Part shown: positions 8,531 through 17,900 of the stretch, one piece after another | Layout of the letters: the number at the start of each line of letters is the position of its first letter | How positions within the stretch are numbered: the first letter of the stretch is position 1 | Notes under the pieces: model-generated | The model's input: the letters and a program-made list of their open reading frames with translations, nothing else | The model's database searches: none | What the model was told of the DNA's origin: nothing | Made by a program: the position numbers and the translations under genes | Assembly: GCA_019638575.1 (NCBI GenBank) | Contig: JAHBTN010000016.1 | Coordinates: 22,949-86,948, forward strand | Origin: Ferruginibacter sp. | GTDB taxonomy: Bacteria; Bacteroidota; Bacteroidia; Chitinophagales; Chitinophagaceae | Direction of reading: 5' to 3' | Length of the DNA stretch: 64,000 nt

Positions 8531-10594
8531 TTAAAATTTATACATTACCTGCAGTTTTACTTCACTTTTCGCTTTTCCTTTTATTTCATCTAACCCACTA
8601 CCAATAAGGGTTTTGTCTTTATAACGTGTTTGAGAAAGTTTAGCCCAAATTGATAGTTTTTTGTTAACGTCATAGTTTATATTTATGTAATATCTATAGC
8701 CCTTATCATAAAAAACAGGAATAGAATAACTGTATAAAACATCATTTTCGTAAGCGTATAGCCTGCTATTGTACCCGTCTGTTTCAAAATATTGCAGCCT
8801 TATATTGCCTGAAAGCGGGCTCATCATTGGCTTGTAAATGAAATCGAAATAGGTTAAAAAGCCTTCTTCGGCATTTGCTCCTTTTTTATCAAACCAAACA
8901 ATTTCGGTGCGGTTACGCAATGTAATGGCGGGGCTTATTTTATAACTTACCTGTGTACGCCAGTTTTTTTTGGGTTGCTGTATAACTGGCGATAGAGTAA
9001 GCAGGTTGGGATTTACATTATGGGCCTTTGATTCGCTGTGATACCTGGAATAAATCTCCAGTTGCCGGTTGGGTTTATAATCTACCTGTACAAGATAATC
9101 TGAACCTGTTGAAGGTGCATCTACCTGGTAACGTAGCCATGGAAATTTATAAAAATCGGCATAGGCATCTATACGCCAAAAGGGATGAGGTTTAATACTA
9201 ACGCCGGCGTATAACCCCTTTTCGTTTGTTGGGTAAGTACTTTCAGTAAACGCAGTGGTATAAAGGGATTGGTACGATTTTGAAATATTACGATACAGTA
9301 AACTTGCGTCTACTTGTGACGAAACACTTATAATAAGTCCATTTACAAAAGCTTTATCAAACTTATTTGTAAAAGCAGCTTCGCCAAAAATATGCATGTT
9401 CCTGTAGGTATAACTGTAGTCGAAACTATAGTTACCAAAACTTTTGCCTGTTAATGCATATTTATTATAAGGGTCTGCTGATTTTATAAGTGGTAATTTG
9501 AATTTATAATGAATACCATTTACCCCAAGATGCAAACCTTTAAATTGATAGGAAAAATTACCGCCAAATGCCAATTGCCGTTGAATTCCCTTATCTTCTG
9601 TTTCGCTTTTAGTACGGTGGTAACCCGATGTTTGCAGCGAGGATATAAATTCATCCTGGCTTTGGGTAGTATCTGCCGGTACAAAGTTGGCATCAATATT
9701 TTTATATGAACCAAAGGCTGTTACCTGCCAGTTGTTTTTTGCCAGCGTTATACCTACTCCACGATGAAAGTTTATTTCACCGGCCGAATTATAAGGCCTC
9801 AGTACATCGGCTTCCCTTTTTATATTGGTAACATCGGCGCTTTTTTTAAAAGCAAGGTTTTGCCATTGCGTTAAGCCCTGGCCAAGGTTAACTGTAAAAT
9901 CGCCAATAGCCAATGCTTTAATGATACCTAATTTTCGGGCAAAAATATGTGCCGAGTAAAAATCAAAACCCTGCTTTTGTTTGCCTTTAAAAAACTGTTC
10001 GCCTGCATCTTTTTCTGCTACAATGCCATATTGTAAAAGATTTTTGTACACATATTTGTACCTGAAGAAAATTTTTTGTGGTGATCCGGGATAATAGTTT
10101 GTAGCTGTGGATGAATCCAACAAATATCCTTTTGATTTTTCAAGAACCTGCGATACCCTAAGTAATATGCTTTTATCGCCACCTCTTAACCTGTTACCCA
10201 AGGTTTCAATAACGGCTAGTTGTGTACTAACTTCTATATATGGCCTTATTTTACGGATGGTAGCAATATCCCAACCCGGTACAGCCTGCAGTTCATATAC
10301 ATCAATTAATTTACCGGTTAATAACCTGTACGAAATGAAATTATTTATTTGTATTGGCGATAGCACCCTCAACTCTTTCAGGTCGGTTGCTGAAGCTGTA
10401 TTTAAATTAATAGGGTTCTTTAAATATTGCATCATTTGCTGCAGGTAAGAGTCGTCTTCTGTTTCAGCATCCTCATTATTTTCGGTAATGTTCTCAAGCT
10501 GTTGTTCGGTAGTGGTTGTAGTGGTTTCGGGTACCTGGGCAAAGGCACGGGGCAGTAGAAAGAAAAACAACACCGATATTATCAATAACCTCAT
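8531..10594 (-). CDS. Outer-membrane protein with N-terminal ComEA-like helix-hairpin-helix region and C-terminal beta-barrel
   Basis: This 687-residue protein has a signal peptide (MRLLIISVLFFFLLPRAFAQ), an acidic low-complexity linker (TTTTTTEQQLENITENNEDAETEDD), then two helix-hairpin-helix repeats at about residues 57-122: NPINLNTASATDLKELRVL and LIDVYELQAVPGWDIATI, with the INLNTA and EL-x-x-V-PG signatures of ComEA-type DNA-binding domains. The remaining 550 residues alternate short polar and aromatic strands and end in KLQVMYKF, which indicates an outer-membrane beta-barrel. The ATG overlaps the stop of the upstream PorV/PorQ-like gene by 4 nt, so the two are translationally coupled. 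DNA binding is an inference from the repeat alone. The barrel is not assigned to a named family. Confidence 0.7.
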   Translation of the reverse strand: MRLLIISVLFFFLLPRAFAQVPETTTTTTEQQLENITENNEDAETEDDSYLQQMMQYLKNPINLNTASATDLKELRVLSPIQINNFISYRLLTGKLIDVYELQAVPGWDIATIRKIRPYIEVSTQLAVIETLGNRLRGGDKSILLRVSQVLEKSKGYLLDSSTATNYYPGSPQKIFFRYKYVYKNLLQYGIVAEKDAGEQFFKGKQKQGFDFYSAHIFARKLGIIKALAIGDFTVNLGQGLTQWQNLAFKKSADVTNIKREADVLRPYNSAGEINFHRGVGITLAKNNWQVTAFGSYKNIDANFVPADTTQSQDEFISSLQTSGYHRTKSETEDKGIQRQLAFGGNFSYQFKGLHLGVNGIHYKFKLPLIKSADPYNKYALTGKSFGNYSFDYSYTYRNMHIFGEAAFTNKFDKAFVNGLIISVSSQVDASLLYRNISKSYQSLYTTAFTESTYPTNEKGLYAGVSIKPHPFWRIDAYADFYKFPWLRYQVDAPSTGSDYLVQVDYKPNRQLEIYSRYHSESKAHNVNPNLLTLSPVIQQPKKNWRTQVSYKISPAITLRNRTEIVWFDKKGANAEEGFLTYFDFIYKPMMSPLSGNIRLQYFETDGYNSRLYAYENDVLYSYSIPVFYDKGYRYYININYDVNKKLSIWAKLSQTRYKDKTLIGSGLDEIKGKAKSEVKLQVMYKF

Positions 10595-11418
10595 TCGGCG
10601 GCTTTTTTAAAATTCACCAATAATAAAATGCCGGGAGAAAAACCAAGTTGCGGATGATAGCTTGTTGAAATATCAAGGCGCAGGTTTTTCCACGCCACAC
10701 CGGCGCCTGCATAAGCCGATGAAGACTCACTCAAGAAACCTGCTTTTGCAAAAAATTGTTTTGCAAACCGGTATTGCAAACCTGCTATTACATTTATGTC
10801 TTTGTCTTCTTCTTTTATTATTTCGGCGCTGATTAAAAACCTGTCGGATGCATCGTAACCCAACCCAACTTTATAAGCCGATGCTAATTTTTCATCGCTG
10901 TTTTTACCCAGCTTACCGCCAACAGGATTATACACATGCACGCCTGCATTTAATTTTTCGGTTACATGCATCATCACGCCAATTTCAAAATTAACTGCCG
11001 ATGCAGAACCATAAGCCGGTACACGGTAACTATAGTAATTAAACTGAACACCCACATCTGCAAATCTTCCTAATTTACGTGCATAAGCAAGGCCAATTTT
11101 ATTTTCATTAAAATTTTTAAAGCCTGCATAGTTTACCTGCAAACCAAAATTGCCTAAAGCAGTGGGTAACGATCCTGCCAAAGTATAAACACTTGTTTCG
11201 CTTAGCATAAACCTTCTTTCGCCAAAAACACCTACTCCTGCATTTTTTACCGAAGCAAGAGCAGCCTGGTTTCCGGTAAACGACATGGCATCGTTTTGTT
11301 GCTGGCTATAAGCCGATAGGCTGATATATGGTTGTGCCAGTGTATAGCGAAGCGATTGTGCAAAAGATGAATTACCGATACTGCCTATAAACAGGAATAC
11401 TAAAATATATTTTCTCAT
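10591..11418 (-). CDS. PorV/PorQ-like outer-membrane beta-barrel protein
   Basis: From the ATG at 11418 the product has 275 residues with a clear signal peptide (MRKYILVFLFIGSIGNSSFAQ). The mature part shows regular amphipathic strands with an early AMSFTGNQAALASVKNAGVGVFGERRF segment, typical of the PorV/PorQ/FadL-like barrels of Bacteroidota, and a late LRLDISTSYHPQLGFSPGILLLVNF strand pair. The in-frame start at 11448 adds ten residues (MFVVVNNNLQ) before the signal and is less likely. It is the first gene of a two-gene operon with the HhH-barrel gene (ATGA overlap). A role in secretion or anchoring of that partner is possible but unproven. Confidence 0.65.
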   Translation of the reverse strand: MRKYILVFLFIGSIGNSSFAQSLRYTLAQPYISLSAYSQQQNDAMSFTGNQAALASVKNAGVGVFGERRFMLSETSVYTLAGSLPTALGNFGLQVNYAGFKNFNENKIGLAYARKLGRFADVGVQFNYYSYRVPAYGSASAVNFEIGVMMHVTEKLNAGVHVYNPVGGKLGKNSDEKLASAYKVGLGYDASDRFLISAEIIKEEDKDINVIAGLQYRFAKQFFAKAGFLSESSSAYAGAGVAWKNLRLDISTSYHPQLGFSPGILLLVNFKKAAE

Positions 11419-11606
11419 TTGCAAATTATTATTGACAACCACAAACAAGATAACAAATACTTTAATAAAACATTCATTCGAGCCATAAATTATAATTTAT
11501 AAAATGGCAATTATTTTTAAAGCCAATAGCATAATTATAATTTTTTAAATTTAAATAATAATCAATTGTTGCTTTGATTTTAAACACAGCATAACAGGGT
11601 ATTGAT

Positions 11607-11614
11607 TATTTTTG
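11607..11614 (+). promoter_or_regulatory. Candidate -7 promoter box for folD, 4 nt before the ATG
   Basis: TATTTTTG is an exact TAnnTTTG match that ends 4 nt before the folD ATG at 11619. If used, transcription would begin at or within a few bases of the start codon (leaderless mRNA). No TTG lies at 17-23 nt upstream; the nearest is 30 nt away. Confidence 0.5.
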
Positions 11615-11618
11615 CAGC

Positions 11619-12500
11619 ATGATATTATTAGATGGCAAAACAGTATCGCAGGCTGTAAAAGATACTTTAAAAGAAAAAACAAAAGATTTTAGAAGTAAAG
11701 GAAACAGAGCGCCACACCTGGCAGCTGTGCTGGTTGGTAGTAATGGCGCCAGCGAAACCTATGTGGCCAGCAAAATTAAAAATTGCCAGGAAGTTGGTTT
11801 TAAAAGCAGCCTTATACGTTTAGTAGAAAATATAGCCGAAGAAGAATTAATTGAAGCTATCGAAAAACTGAATACTGATGATGCTATTGATGGCATCCTG
11901 GTACAACTACCTTTACCAAAACAAATTAATGAAGAAAGAATTATAAACCTTATAGACCCCCGTAAAGATGTAGATGGTTTTCATCCTGTAAATATTGGCA
12001 AGATGGTACAGGGCTTACCCACATTTATACCCGCCACACCTTACGGCATACTGCTTATACTTGAATATTACAAAATTGAAACAAGCGGTAAACATGCCGT
12101 AGTAATTGGCCGCAGTAATATTGTGGGCCGCCCCATCAGTATTTTATTAAGCAGGAACAGTTACCCCGGCAACTGCACAGTAACGGTATGCCATAGCCGC
12201 ACAAAAAATTTAAAAGAAATTTGCCTGCAGGCAGATATTATTGTTGCCGCACTGGGTATACCTGAATTTTTAAAAGCCGATATGGTAAAAGAAAATGCAG
12301 TAGTGATAGATGTGGGCATCACCAGGGTTGCAGATGCATCAAAAAAATCGGGCTTTGCTTTAAAAGGAGATGTTGATTTTGCCAACGTGGCTCCCAAATG
12401 CAGTTATATAACTCCTGTACCCGGCGGTGTAGGGTTGATGACTATTGCTGCTTTATTGATGAACACTTTAACCGCTTGCGAAAATAAATTTGATATTTAA
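11619..12500 (+). CDS. folD: Bifunctional methylenetetrahydrofolate dehydrogenase/methenyltetrahydrofolate cyclohydrolase
   Basis: The 293-residue protein has the length and motifs of FolD, which interconverts 5,10-methylene-, methenyl- and 10-formyl-tetrahydrofolate in the cytoplasm using NADP. Visible are the catalytic lysine region [16 protein letters not shown], the VQLPLPKQI motif, [11 protein letters not shown], the dinucleotide-binding [12 protein letters not shown], and the C-terminal [16 protein letters not shown]. There is no Shine-Dalgarno sequence before the ATG, but a TAnnTTTG box sits directly upstream. queE follows after 28 nt on the same strand and may be co-transcribed. Confidence 0.97.
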   Translation: MILLDGKTVSQAVKDTLKEKTKDFRSKGNRAPHLAAVLVGSNGASETYVASKIKNCQEVGFKSSLIRLVENIAEEELIEAIEKLNTDDAIDGILVQLPLPKQINEERIINLIDPRKDVDGFHPVNIGKMVQGLPTFIPATPYGILLILEYYKIETSGKHAVVIGRSNIVGRPISILLSRNSYPGNCTVTVCHSRTKNLKEICLQADIIVAALGIPEFLKADMVKENAVVIDVGITRVADASKKSGFALKGDVDFANVAPKCSYITPVPGGVGLMTIAALLMNTLTACENKFDI

Positions 12501-12528
12501 GAAAAGCCCCGGTTTTAATTTTTACTAA

Positions 12529-13152
12529 ATGATTGAAACAAAAAACACCCCAACTGTTTCGCTGCCAGTAATGGAACATTTTTACACCCTGCAGGGCGAA
12601 GGTTACCACCAGGGCAAAGCAGCCTATTTCATTCGCCTTGGCGGATGCGATGTTGGATGTGTTTGGTGCGATGTAAAAGATAGTTGGGATGCAAATAAGC
12701 ACCCGTTGGTTACTATTGAAAATTTAAAAAATAATGTATTAGCCACAGTAGCCAATATGGTAGTTATCACCGGCGGCGAACCATTGATGAATAACCTGGA
12801 TGCACTTACCGCAATGTTGCAAGCCGAAGGCCTGCACACCAATATAGAAACATCGGGCACTCATCCATTAAGCGGTACATGGGACTGGATTTGCTTTTCG
12901 CCAAAAAAATTTAAAGCGCCACTGCCCCAAATTTTTCCTGTTGCCAACGAATTAAAAATTGTTGTGTATAATAAATCGGATTTTGCATGGGCCGAAAAAT
13001 ATGCTGCATTGGTTGCCCCTACCTGCAAATTATTCCTGCAGCCTGAGTGGGATAAAGCCGCAGAAGTAACGCCTTTGATTATTGATTACATTAAACAAAA
13101 CCCACAATGGGAATTATCGCTGCAGCTACATAAGTACATTAATGTGCCATAA
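12529..13152 (+). CDS. queE: 7-carboxy-7-deazaguanine synthase
   Basis: The 207-residue radical SAM enzyme has the QueE cluster motif C-x3-C-x2-C (CDVGCVWC) at about residues 42-49, right after the FYTLQGEGYHQGKAAYFIRLGGC start typical of the family. VVITGGEPLMNN is the SAM-binding GGEP motif, and IETSGTHPLSG follows. QueE converts carboxytetrahydropterin to 7-carboxy-7-deazaguanine in the queuosine precursor pathway. The other pathway genes (queD, queC, queF) are not in this window. It lies just downstream of folD on the same strand, and either the two genes share a transcript or queE has its own start in the 28-nt gap. Confidence 0.95.
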   Translation: MIETKNTPTVSLPVMEHFYTLQGEGYHQGKAAYFIRLGGCDVGCVWCDVKDSWDANKHPLVTIENLKNNVLATVANMVVITGGEPLMNNLDALTAMLQAEGLHTNIETSGTHPLSGTWDWICFSPKKFKAPLPQIFPVANELKIVVYNKSDFAWAEKYAALVAPTCKLFLQPEWDKAAEVTPLIIDYIKQNPQWELSLQLHKYINVP

Positions 13153-13228
13153 ACAAAACGTTATAATTTTTTTTTAAAAATAAAAAGGCATCCATTTCGT
13201 TTTACCTTCACTTATTCAATCTATCCGA

Positions 13229-15160
13229 ATGCAAAATAAAAACTCTTATATCCTCCGTTTCATTTGCAGTTTCATCCTTCTTATTACAGCATTCTTAGTT
13301 GCACCAGCACAATGGTACAACCCCGATAAAGTGAATAAGAAAGCCGGCGAAGTGTATGCCCTTGCTTATGAAGAAGCTATTGCTGCTAATTACAAAGCCG
13401 CTTTAAAACATTTGGAAGAAGCCATTAAGCTTGACCCGAAATTTGTAGATGTGTATTTATCACGTGCAGGCATTTATGCCGAACTGAAAAATTATGAAGC
13501 ATCTGTTGCTGATTTTGAAAAAGGAATGCAAATGGATTCGGTTTATTCAAAAACATACCTGCTGCCCTATTCTATTTCATTGGCCGGTGTGGGAAAATTT
13601 CAGGAAGCATTAAATGCCGTAAATGAATTTTTAGCAAACCCAACTTTAAATCCGCAAAGTATAAAAGCAGGCAATTACCGTAAATCTACTTATAGCTTTG
13701 CAGTTGACTACGAAAAAAAACATCCTGCAAAAGATTATGTTTTTAAACCGGTAAACCTTGGCGACAGTATCAACACAAGCGACCTTGAATATTTTCCATC
13801 GCTAACCATCGATGGCAGCAAAATGATTTTTACACGCCGGGTGGCAAGCGATGAAGATTTTTATGAAAGTGATTTTATTGACGGTAAATGGAGCAAGGCA
13901 AAACCTTTGGGAGGAAAAGTGAACACCAATTTTAATGAAGGCGCACAAAACATTTCGCAGGATGGGCAGTTGCTTGTTTTTACCGGTTGTAATTATCCTG
14001 AAGGGCAAGGCAGTTGTGATTTATATTTTTCTATTAAAACAAACAATGGCTGGAGTGAGCCGCAAAATCTTGGCCCCGTTGTTAATACCGATTTTTGGGA
14101 ATCATCGCCATCTTTATCGCCCGATAAAAGAGACCTGTATTTTGCAAGCAGCCGTGCTGGTGGTTTTGGTGGCCGTGATATTTGGGTAACACACCGCATG
14201 CCTAACGGAAAATGGAGCCGGCCCGAAAACCTGGGAGAAACAGTAAACACAAGCGGCGATGAAAGCTGTCCTTTTATACACGCCGATAATGAAACACTTT
14301 ATTTTAACAGCAACGGGCATACCGGGTATGGTATGACGGATTTATTTTTCAGTAAAAAAATAAATGACAGCAGTTGGGCGCCGGCAGAAAATTTAGGCTA
14401 TCCAATTAACAACATCGATGACCAGGGCTCGTTAATTGTTGCTGCCGATGGTAAAACCGCTTATTATGCAAGTGATGGATCCGATACAAGAGGTGGGCTT
14501 GATATTTATTCTTTTCAACTGCGTGAAGACATACGGCCTTTGAAAACTTTATGGGTAAAAGGAAAAGTGTATGATAAAAAAACTAATGCAGGTTTACCTT
14601 CTTCTGTTGAATTAACTAATGTAAAAACTGACAGGATTGTAAGTAAAATACAAACGGATGAAGACGGTAATTATTTAATAACATTACCTGTTGGAAATGA
14701 TTATGCATTTAATGTAAACCGGCGTGGCTACCTTTTTTATTCGGATAATTTTTCAATTACCCCAAATACCGATTCGGTTTTTATAGTAAACATTGCATTG
14801 CAACCCATTGAAAAAGGCGCCAGCATTGTTTTAAAAAATATTTTCTTTGAAACAGGAAAATTTGATTTGCAAAACGAATCAAAATCTGAACTGGATAAAC
14901 TGGTTGAATTATTAAACGACAATCCTAATTTAAAAATACAAATTGACGGGCATACCGATAATGTAGGGCAGCAAAAAGACAACCTGGAACTTTCTAACAA
15001 CCGTGCAAAATCGGTTGTTGGATATTTATTAAGTAAAGATATAAACCAACAAAGACTTAGCTACAAAGGGTTTGGGGCCACAAAACCGGTAGCAGATAAT
15101 AATACAGAAACCGGAAGAGCACAGAACCGGAGAACAGAACTTTATGTAACCGGTAATTAG
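13229..15160 (+). CDS. PorE-like multidomain protein (TPR, PD40 beta-propeller, carboxypeptidase-regulatory-like, OmpA)
   Basis: The 643 residues hold a signal peptide (FICSFILLITAFLVAPAQ), TPR repeats at about 38-115 (AIAANYKAALKHLEEAIKLDP), PD40/WD40-like strands at about 165-400 (YFPSLTIDGSKMIFT, SSPSLSPDKRDLYFASSRAGGFGGRDIWV), a carboxypeptidase-regulatory-like domain at about 430-510 (VKGKVYDKKTNAGLPSSVEL), and a C-terminal OmpA domain at about 535-640 with the peptidoglycan-binding pattern IDGHTDNVG...LSNNRAKSV...NRRTEL. This exact order matches PorE of the P. gingivalis T9SS, a periplasmic protein bound to peptidoglycan. Several Bacteroidota proteins share the architecture, so T9SS membership is probable but not certain. 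Confidence 0.78.
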   Translation: MQNKNSYILRFICSFILLITAFLVAPAQWYNPDKVNKKAGEVYALAYEEAIAANYKAALKHLEEAIKLDPKFVDVYLSRAGIYAELKNYEASVADFEKGMQMDSVYSKTYLLPYSISLAGVGKFQEALNAVNEFLANPTLNPQSIKAGNYRKSTYSFAVDYEKKHPAKDYVFKPVNLGDSINTSDLEYFPSLTIDGSKMIFTRRVASDEDFYESDFIDGKWSKAKPLGGKVNTNFNEGAQNISQDGQLLVFTGCNYPEGQGSCDLYFSIKTNNGWSEPQNLGPVVNTDFWESSPSLSPDKRDLYFASSRAGGFGGRDIWVTHRMPNGKWSRPENLGETVNTSGDESCPFIHADNETLYFNSNGHTGYGMTDLFFSKKINDSSWAPAENLGYPINNIDDQGSLIVAADGKTAYYASDGSDTRGGLDIYSFQLREDIRPLKTLWVKGKVYDKKTNAGLPSSVELTNVKTDRIVSKIQTDEDGNYLITLPVGNDYAFNVNRRGYLFYSDNFSITPNTDSVFIVNIALQPIEKGASIVLKNIFFETGKFDLQNESKSELDKLVELLNDNPNLKIQIDGHTDNVGQQKDNLELSNNRAKSVVGYLLSKDINQQRLSYKGFGATKPVADNNTETGRAQNRRTELYVTGN

Positions 15161-15206
15161 ATATTTTTTCTAATATTGTTTTTCAATATCAATCACCGGT
15201 TGCTCT

Positions 15207-16307
15207 ATGCATAACGACCTGCTATATCAAATTGCACTAACACTTGTTCCCAATATTGGCAATGTACATGCAAAAACATTGATAGATATTTATGGCGATG
15301 CCCAATCTGTATTTAAAGCAAAAAGAAAAGAGCTGGAAGCCATAGAAGGAATTGGAACAGTACGGGCTAAATCAATAAAAAATTTTACAGAGTTTGAAAG
15401 TTCTGAAGAAGAAATAAAATTCATTGAAAAATATAAGATAACGCCGCTGTTTATCACCAACAATCATTATCCTAAACGATTATTGAATTGTTACGATTGC
15501 CCGGTGTTATTATACTACCGTGGCAATGCCGATTTAAATACAACAAAAATTGTATCGATGGTTGGCACACGCAATCATTCCGATTATGGTAAAATTGTTT
15601 GCGAAAAATTTGTTGAAGGCTTGCAGGCTGAAAATGTTTTAATAGTTAGCGGCCTTGCTTATGGTATTGACACCATTGCACATAAAACAGCATTAAAAAA
15701 CAATTTACAAACAGTAGCCGTACTGGCCCATGGGCTCGACAGAATTTATCCTCATCAAAACAAAACGCTTGCCAGGCAAATTACCGGGCAGGGTGGTTTG
15801 CTAACGGATTTTATCAGCAATACCAATCCTGATAAACAGAATTTCCCTAAACGAAACCGCATAGTTGCCGGCATGTGCGATGCCATTATTGTTTTTGAAA
15901 GCGGGAAAAAAGGCGGTTCATTAATTACTGCAGAATTGGGCAACAGTTATAATAAAGATGTATTTGCCGTACCGGGCCGTGTTACTGATAACAAAAGTGA
16001 AGGCTGCAACTATCTAATACAAAACAATAAAGCTGCTTTAATAAACACTGCCGATGATTTTTTACAAATGATGAACTGGAAACAAGTTCAAAAACAACCA
16101 TCAAAAAAACAAAGAGAATTATTTATTGAACTTTCGCCCGAAGAAAAAATTGTGGTAGAACTTTTACAACAGCAGGAACATACACATATAGATGAACTGT
16201 ATTTTAAAAGCGGCCTTAGCAGCAGCACTGCAGCAGCAGCCTTGCTGATGCTTGAAATGCAAAATATAGTGATAAGTCTGCCGGGAAAAATATACAAACT
16301 GGCATAG
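15207..16307 (+). CDS. dprA: DNA-processing protein DprA
   Basis: The 366-residue protein has an N-terminal helix-hairpin-helix region (LVPNIGNVHAKTLIDIYG; AIEGIGTVRAKSI), then the Rossmann-like DprA/Smf fold with MVGTRNHSDYG, VSGLAYGIDTIAHKTAL, LAHGLDRIYPHQN, FPKRNRIVAGMCDAIIVFE and KKGGSLITAELG, and a C-terminal winged-helix domain (about 300-366). DprA loads RecA onto incoming single-stranded DNA during natural transformation. No comEC or pilin genes are in the window. It follows the PorE-like gene after 46 nt and precedes guaB. Family assignment is secure; transformation in this organism is untested. Confidence 0.95.
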   Translation: MHNDLLYQIALTLVPNIGNVHAKTLIDIYGDAQSVFKAKRKELEAIEGIGTVRAKSIKNFTEFESSEEEIKFIEKYKITPLFITNNHYPKRLLNCYDCPVLLYYRGNADLNTTKIVSMVGTRNHSDYGKIVCEKFVEGLQAENVLIVSGLAYGIDTIAHKTALKNNLQTVAVLAHGLDRIYPHQNKTLARQITGQGGLLTDFISNTNPDKQNFPKRNRIVAGMCDAIIVFESGKKGGSLITAELGNSYNKDVFAVPGRVTDNKSEGCNYLIQNNKAALINTADDFLQMMNWKQVQKQPSKKQRELFIELSPEEKIVVELLQQQEHTHIDELYFKSGLSSSTAAAALLMLEMQNIVISLPGKIYKLA

Positions 16308-16367
16308 CAGTATCCACATTTTATTATGCGCTGCAATTTTTAATTTTTAATTTTTAAATCCCTGCCA

Positions 16368-16375
16368 TACCTTTG
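16368..16375 (+). promoter_or_regulatory. Candidate -7 promoter box for guaB, 3 nt before the ATG
   Basis: TACCTTTG is an exact TAnnTTTG match ending 3 nt before the ATG at 16379. It overlaps the alternative TTG start at 16373, which argues that TTG is not the start and that the mRNA is leaderless or nearly so. Confidence 0.5.
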
Positions 16376-16378
16376 CCT

Positions 16379-17872
16379 ATGGCAACAATAAATAACTCCA
16401 CTGCTAAAAGCAAATCTGCAAAATTTTATGGCGAAGGTTTAACGTTTGATGACGTATTGCTTATGCCTGCTTATTCGCAGATATTACCCCGTGAGGTAAA
16501 CATCAGTACAAAACTTACACAAAACATTACGCTTAATGTTCCATTGCTTAGCGCTGCTATGGACACTGTTACAGAAGCTGCGCTTGCTATAGCGCTTGCC
16601 CGTGAAGGCGGACTTGGCATACTGCATAAGAATATGAGTATTGAACAGCAGGCCGACCAGGTGCGTAAAGTGAAACGAAGCGAAAGCGGAATGATCATTG
16701 ACCCGGTAACGCTTCACCCCAATGCTACCATTGGCGAAGCTTTACGCATAATGAAAGAAAATAAAATTGGAGGTATTCCTATTGTAGATGCCAATCATAA
16801 ATTAGTTGGCATACTCACCAATCGTGATCTTAGGTTTGAAACAAGTTATAAGGAAAAAGTGAGCTCCATCATGACGAAAGAGAAACTTATAACTGCACCC
16901 GAAGGAACCGATTTAAAAAAAGCAGAGCTCATCTTTAAAAAAAATAAAGTAGAAAAATTACCGGTGGTGGATAAGAGCGGTAAACTGATTGGCCTTATCA
17001 CGTTCAGCGATATTTTAAAACTAAAATCGTACCCGCATGCTGTAAAAGATTCTTTTGGCAGGTTGCTGGTAGGTGCAGGTGTTGGTATCACCGGCGATAT
17101 TTTACAAAGAGTGGAGGCCTTATACAAGGTTGGTGTGGATGTGATTTGTTTAGATAGCGCACATGGCCATACCAAAGGTGTGATGGATGCTCTTAAAAAA
17201 ATTAAGAAAACATATAAATACCTGCAGGTGATAGCAGGTAATGTAGGTACCGGTGCAGGCGCCAAAGCCCTTGCAGAAGCAGGCGCCGATGCAGTGAAAG
17301 TAGGCATTGGCCCCGGCTCTATTTGTACCACAAGGATAGTTGCAGGAACAGGTGTACCTCAAATTACTGCTGTAATGGAAGCTGCCGCAGCATTAAAAAA
17401 TAAAAATATCGGCATTATCAGCGATGGTGGTATAAGATATACAGGCGATATGGTTAAAGCACTTGCTGCAGGCGCCAGTTGTGTTATGATGGGAAATGTT
17501 TTTGCAGGCACCGAAGAAAGCCCCGGCGAAACAATCATTTATGAAGGCCGTAAATTTAAACAATACAGGGGCATGGGTTCGTTGGGCGCTATGGCACAGG
17601 GTAGCAGCGACAGGTATTTCCAGGATGTGGAAGATGATGTGAAAAAATTTGTACCCGAAGGTATTGAAGGCCGTGTGGCATTTAAAGGTTATTTACGGGA
17701 AGTGGTACACCAGTTTACGGGAGGCTTACGGGCAGGCATGGGTTATTGTGGCGCCAAAGATATTGCCGAATTACAGAAAGCTGTTTTTGTAAAAATAACC
17801 AATGCCGGAATTAAAGAAAGCCATGCACATGATATTGCTATAACTAAGGAAGCGCCCAATTACAGCCGGTAA
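16379..17872 (+). CDS. guaB: Inosine-5'-monophosphate dehydrogenase
   Basis: IMPDH oxidises IMP to XMP with NAD, the committed step of guanine nucleotide synthesis. The 497-residue protein has the N-terminal [22 protein letters not shown], a tandem CBS pair at about 100-215 ([41 protein letters not shown]), the catalytic-cysteine loop [18 protein letters not shown], the phosphate-binding [20 protein letters not shown], and the flap region around [10 protein letters not shown] and RVAFKG. The start is ATG at 16379; a TTG at 16373 is also in frame but lies within the promoter box. The Lnb-type gene follows after 28 nt on the same strand. Confidence 0.97.
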   Translation: MATINNSTAKSKSAKFYGEGLTFDDVLLMPAYSQILPREVNISTKLTQNITLNVPLLSAAMDTVTEAALAIALAREGGLGILHKNMSIEQQADQVRKVKRSESGMIIDPVTLHPNATIGEALRIMKENKIGGIPIVDANHKLVGILTNRDLRFETSYKEKVSSIMTKEKLITAPEGTDLKKAELIFKKNKVEKLPVVDKSGKLIGLITFSDILKLKSYPHAVKDSFGRLLVGAGVGITGDILQRVEALYKVGVDVICLDSAHGHTKGVMDALKKIKKTYKYLQVIAGNVGTGAGAKALAEAGADAVKVGIGPGSICTTRIVAGTGVPQITAVMEAAAALKNKNIGIISDGGIRYTGDMVKALAAGASCVMMGNVFAGTEESPGETIIYEGRKFKQYRGMGSLGAMAQGSSDRYFQDVEDDVKKFVPEGIEGRVAFKGYLREVVHQFTGGLRAGMGYCGAKDIAELQKAVFVKITNAGIKESHAHDIAITKEAPNYSR

Positions 17873-17900
17873 AAAATAAAAAAGAATAGTTTAAAAAATC

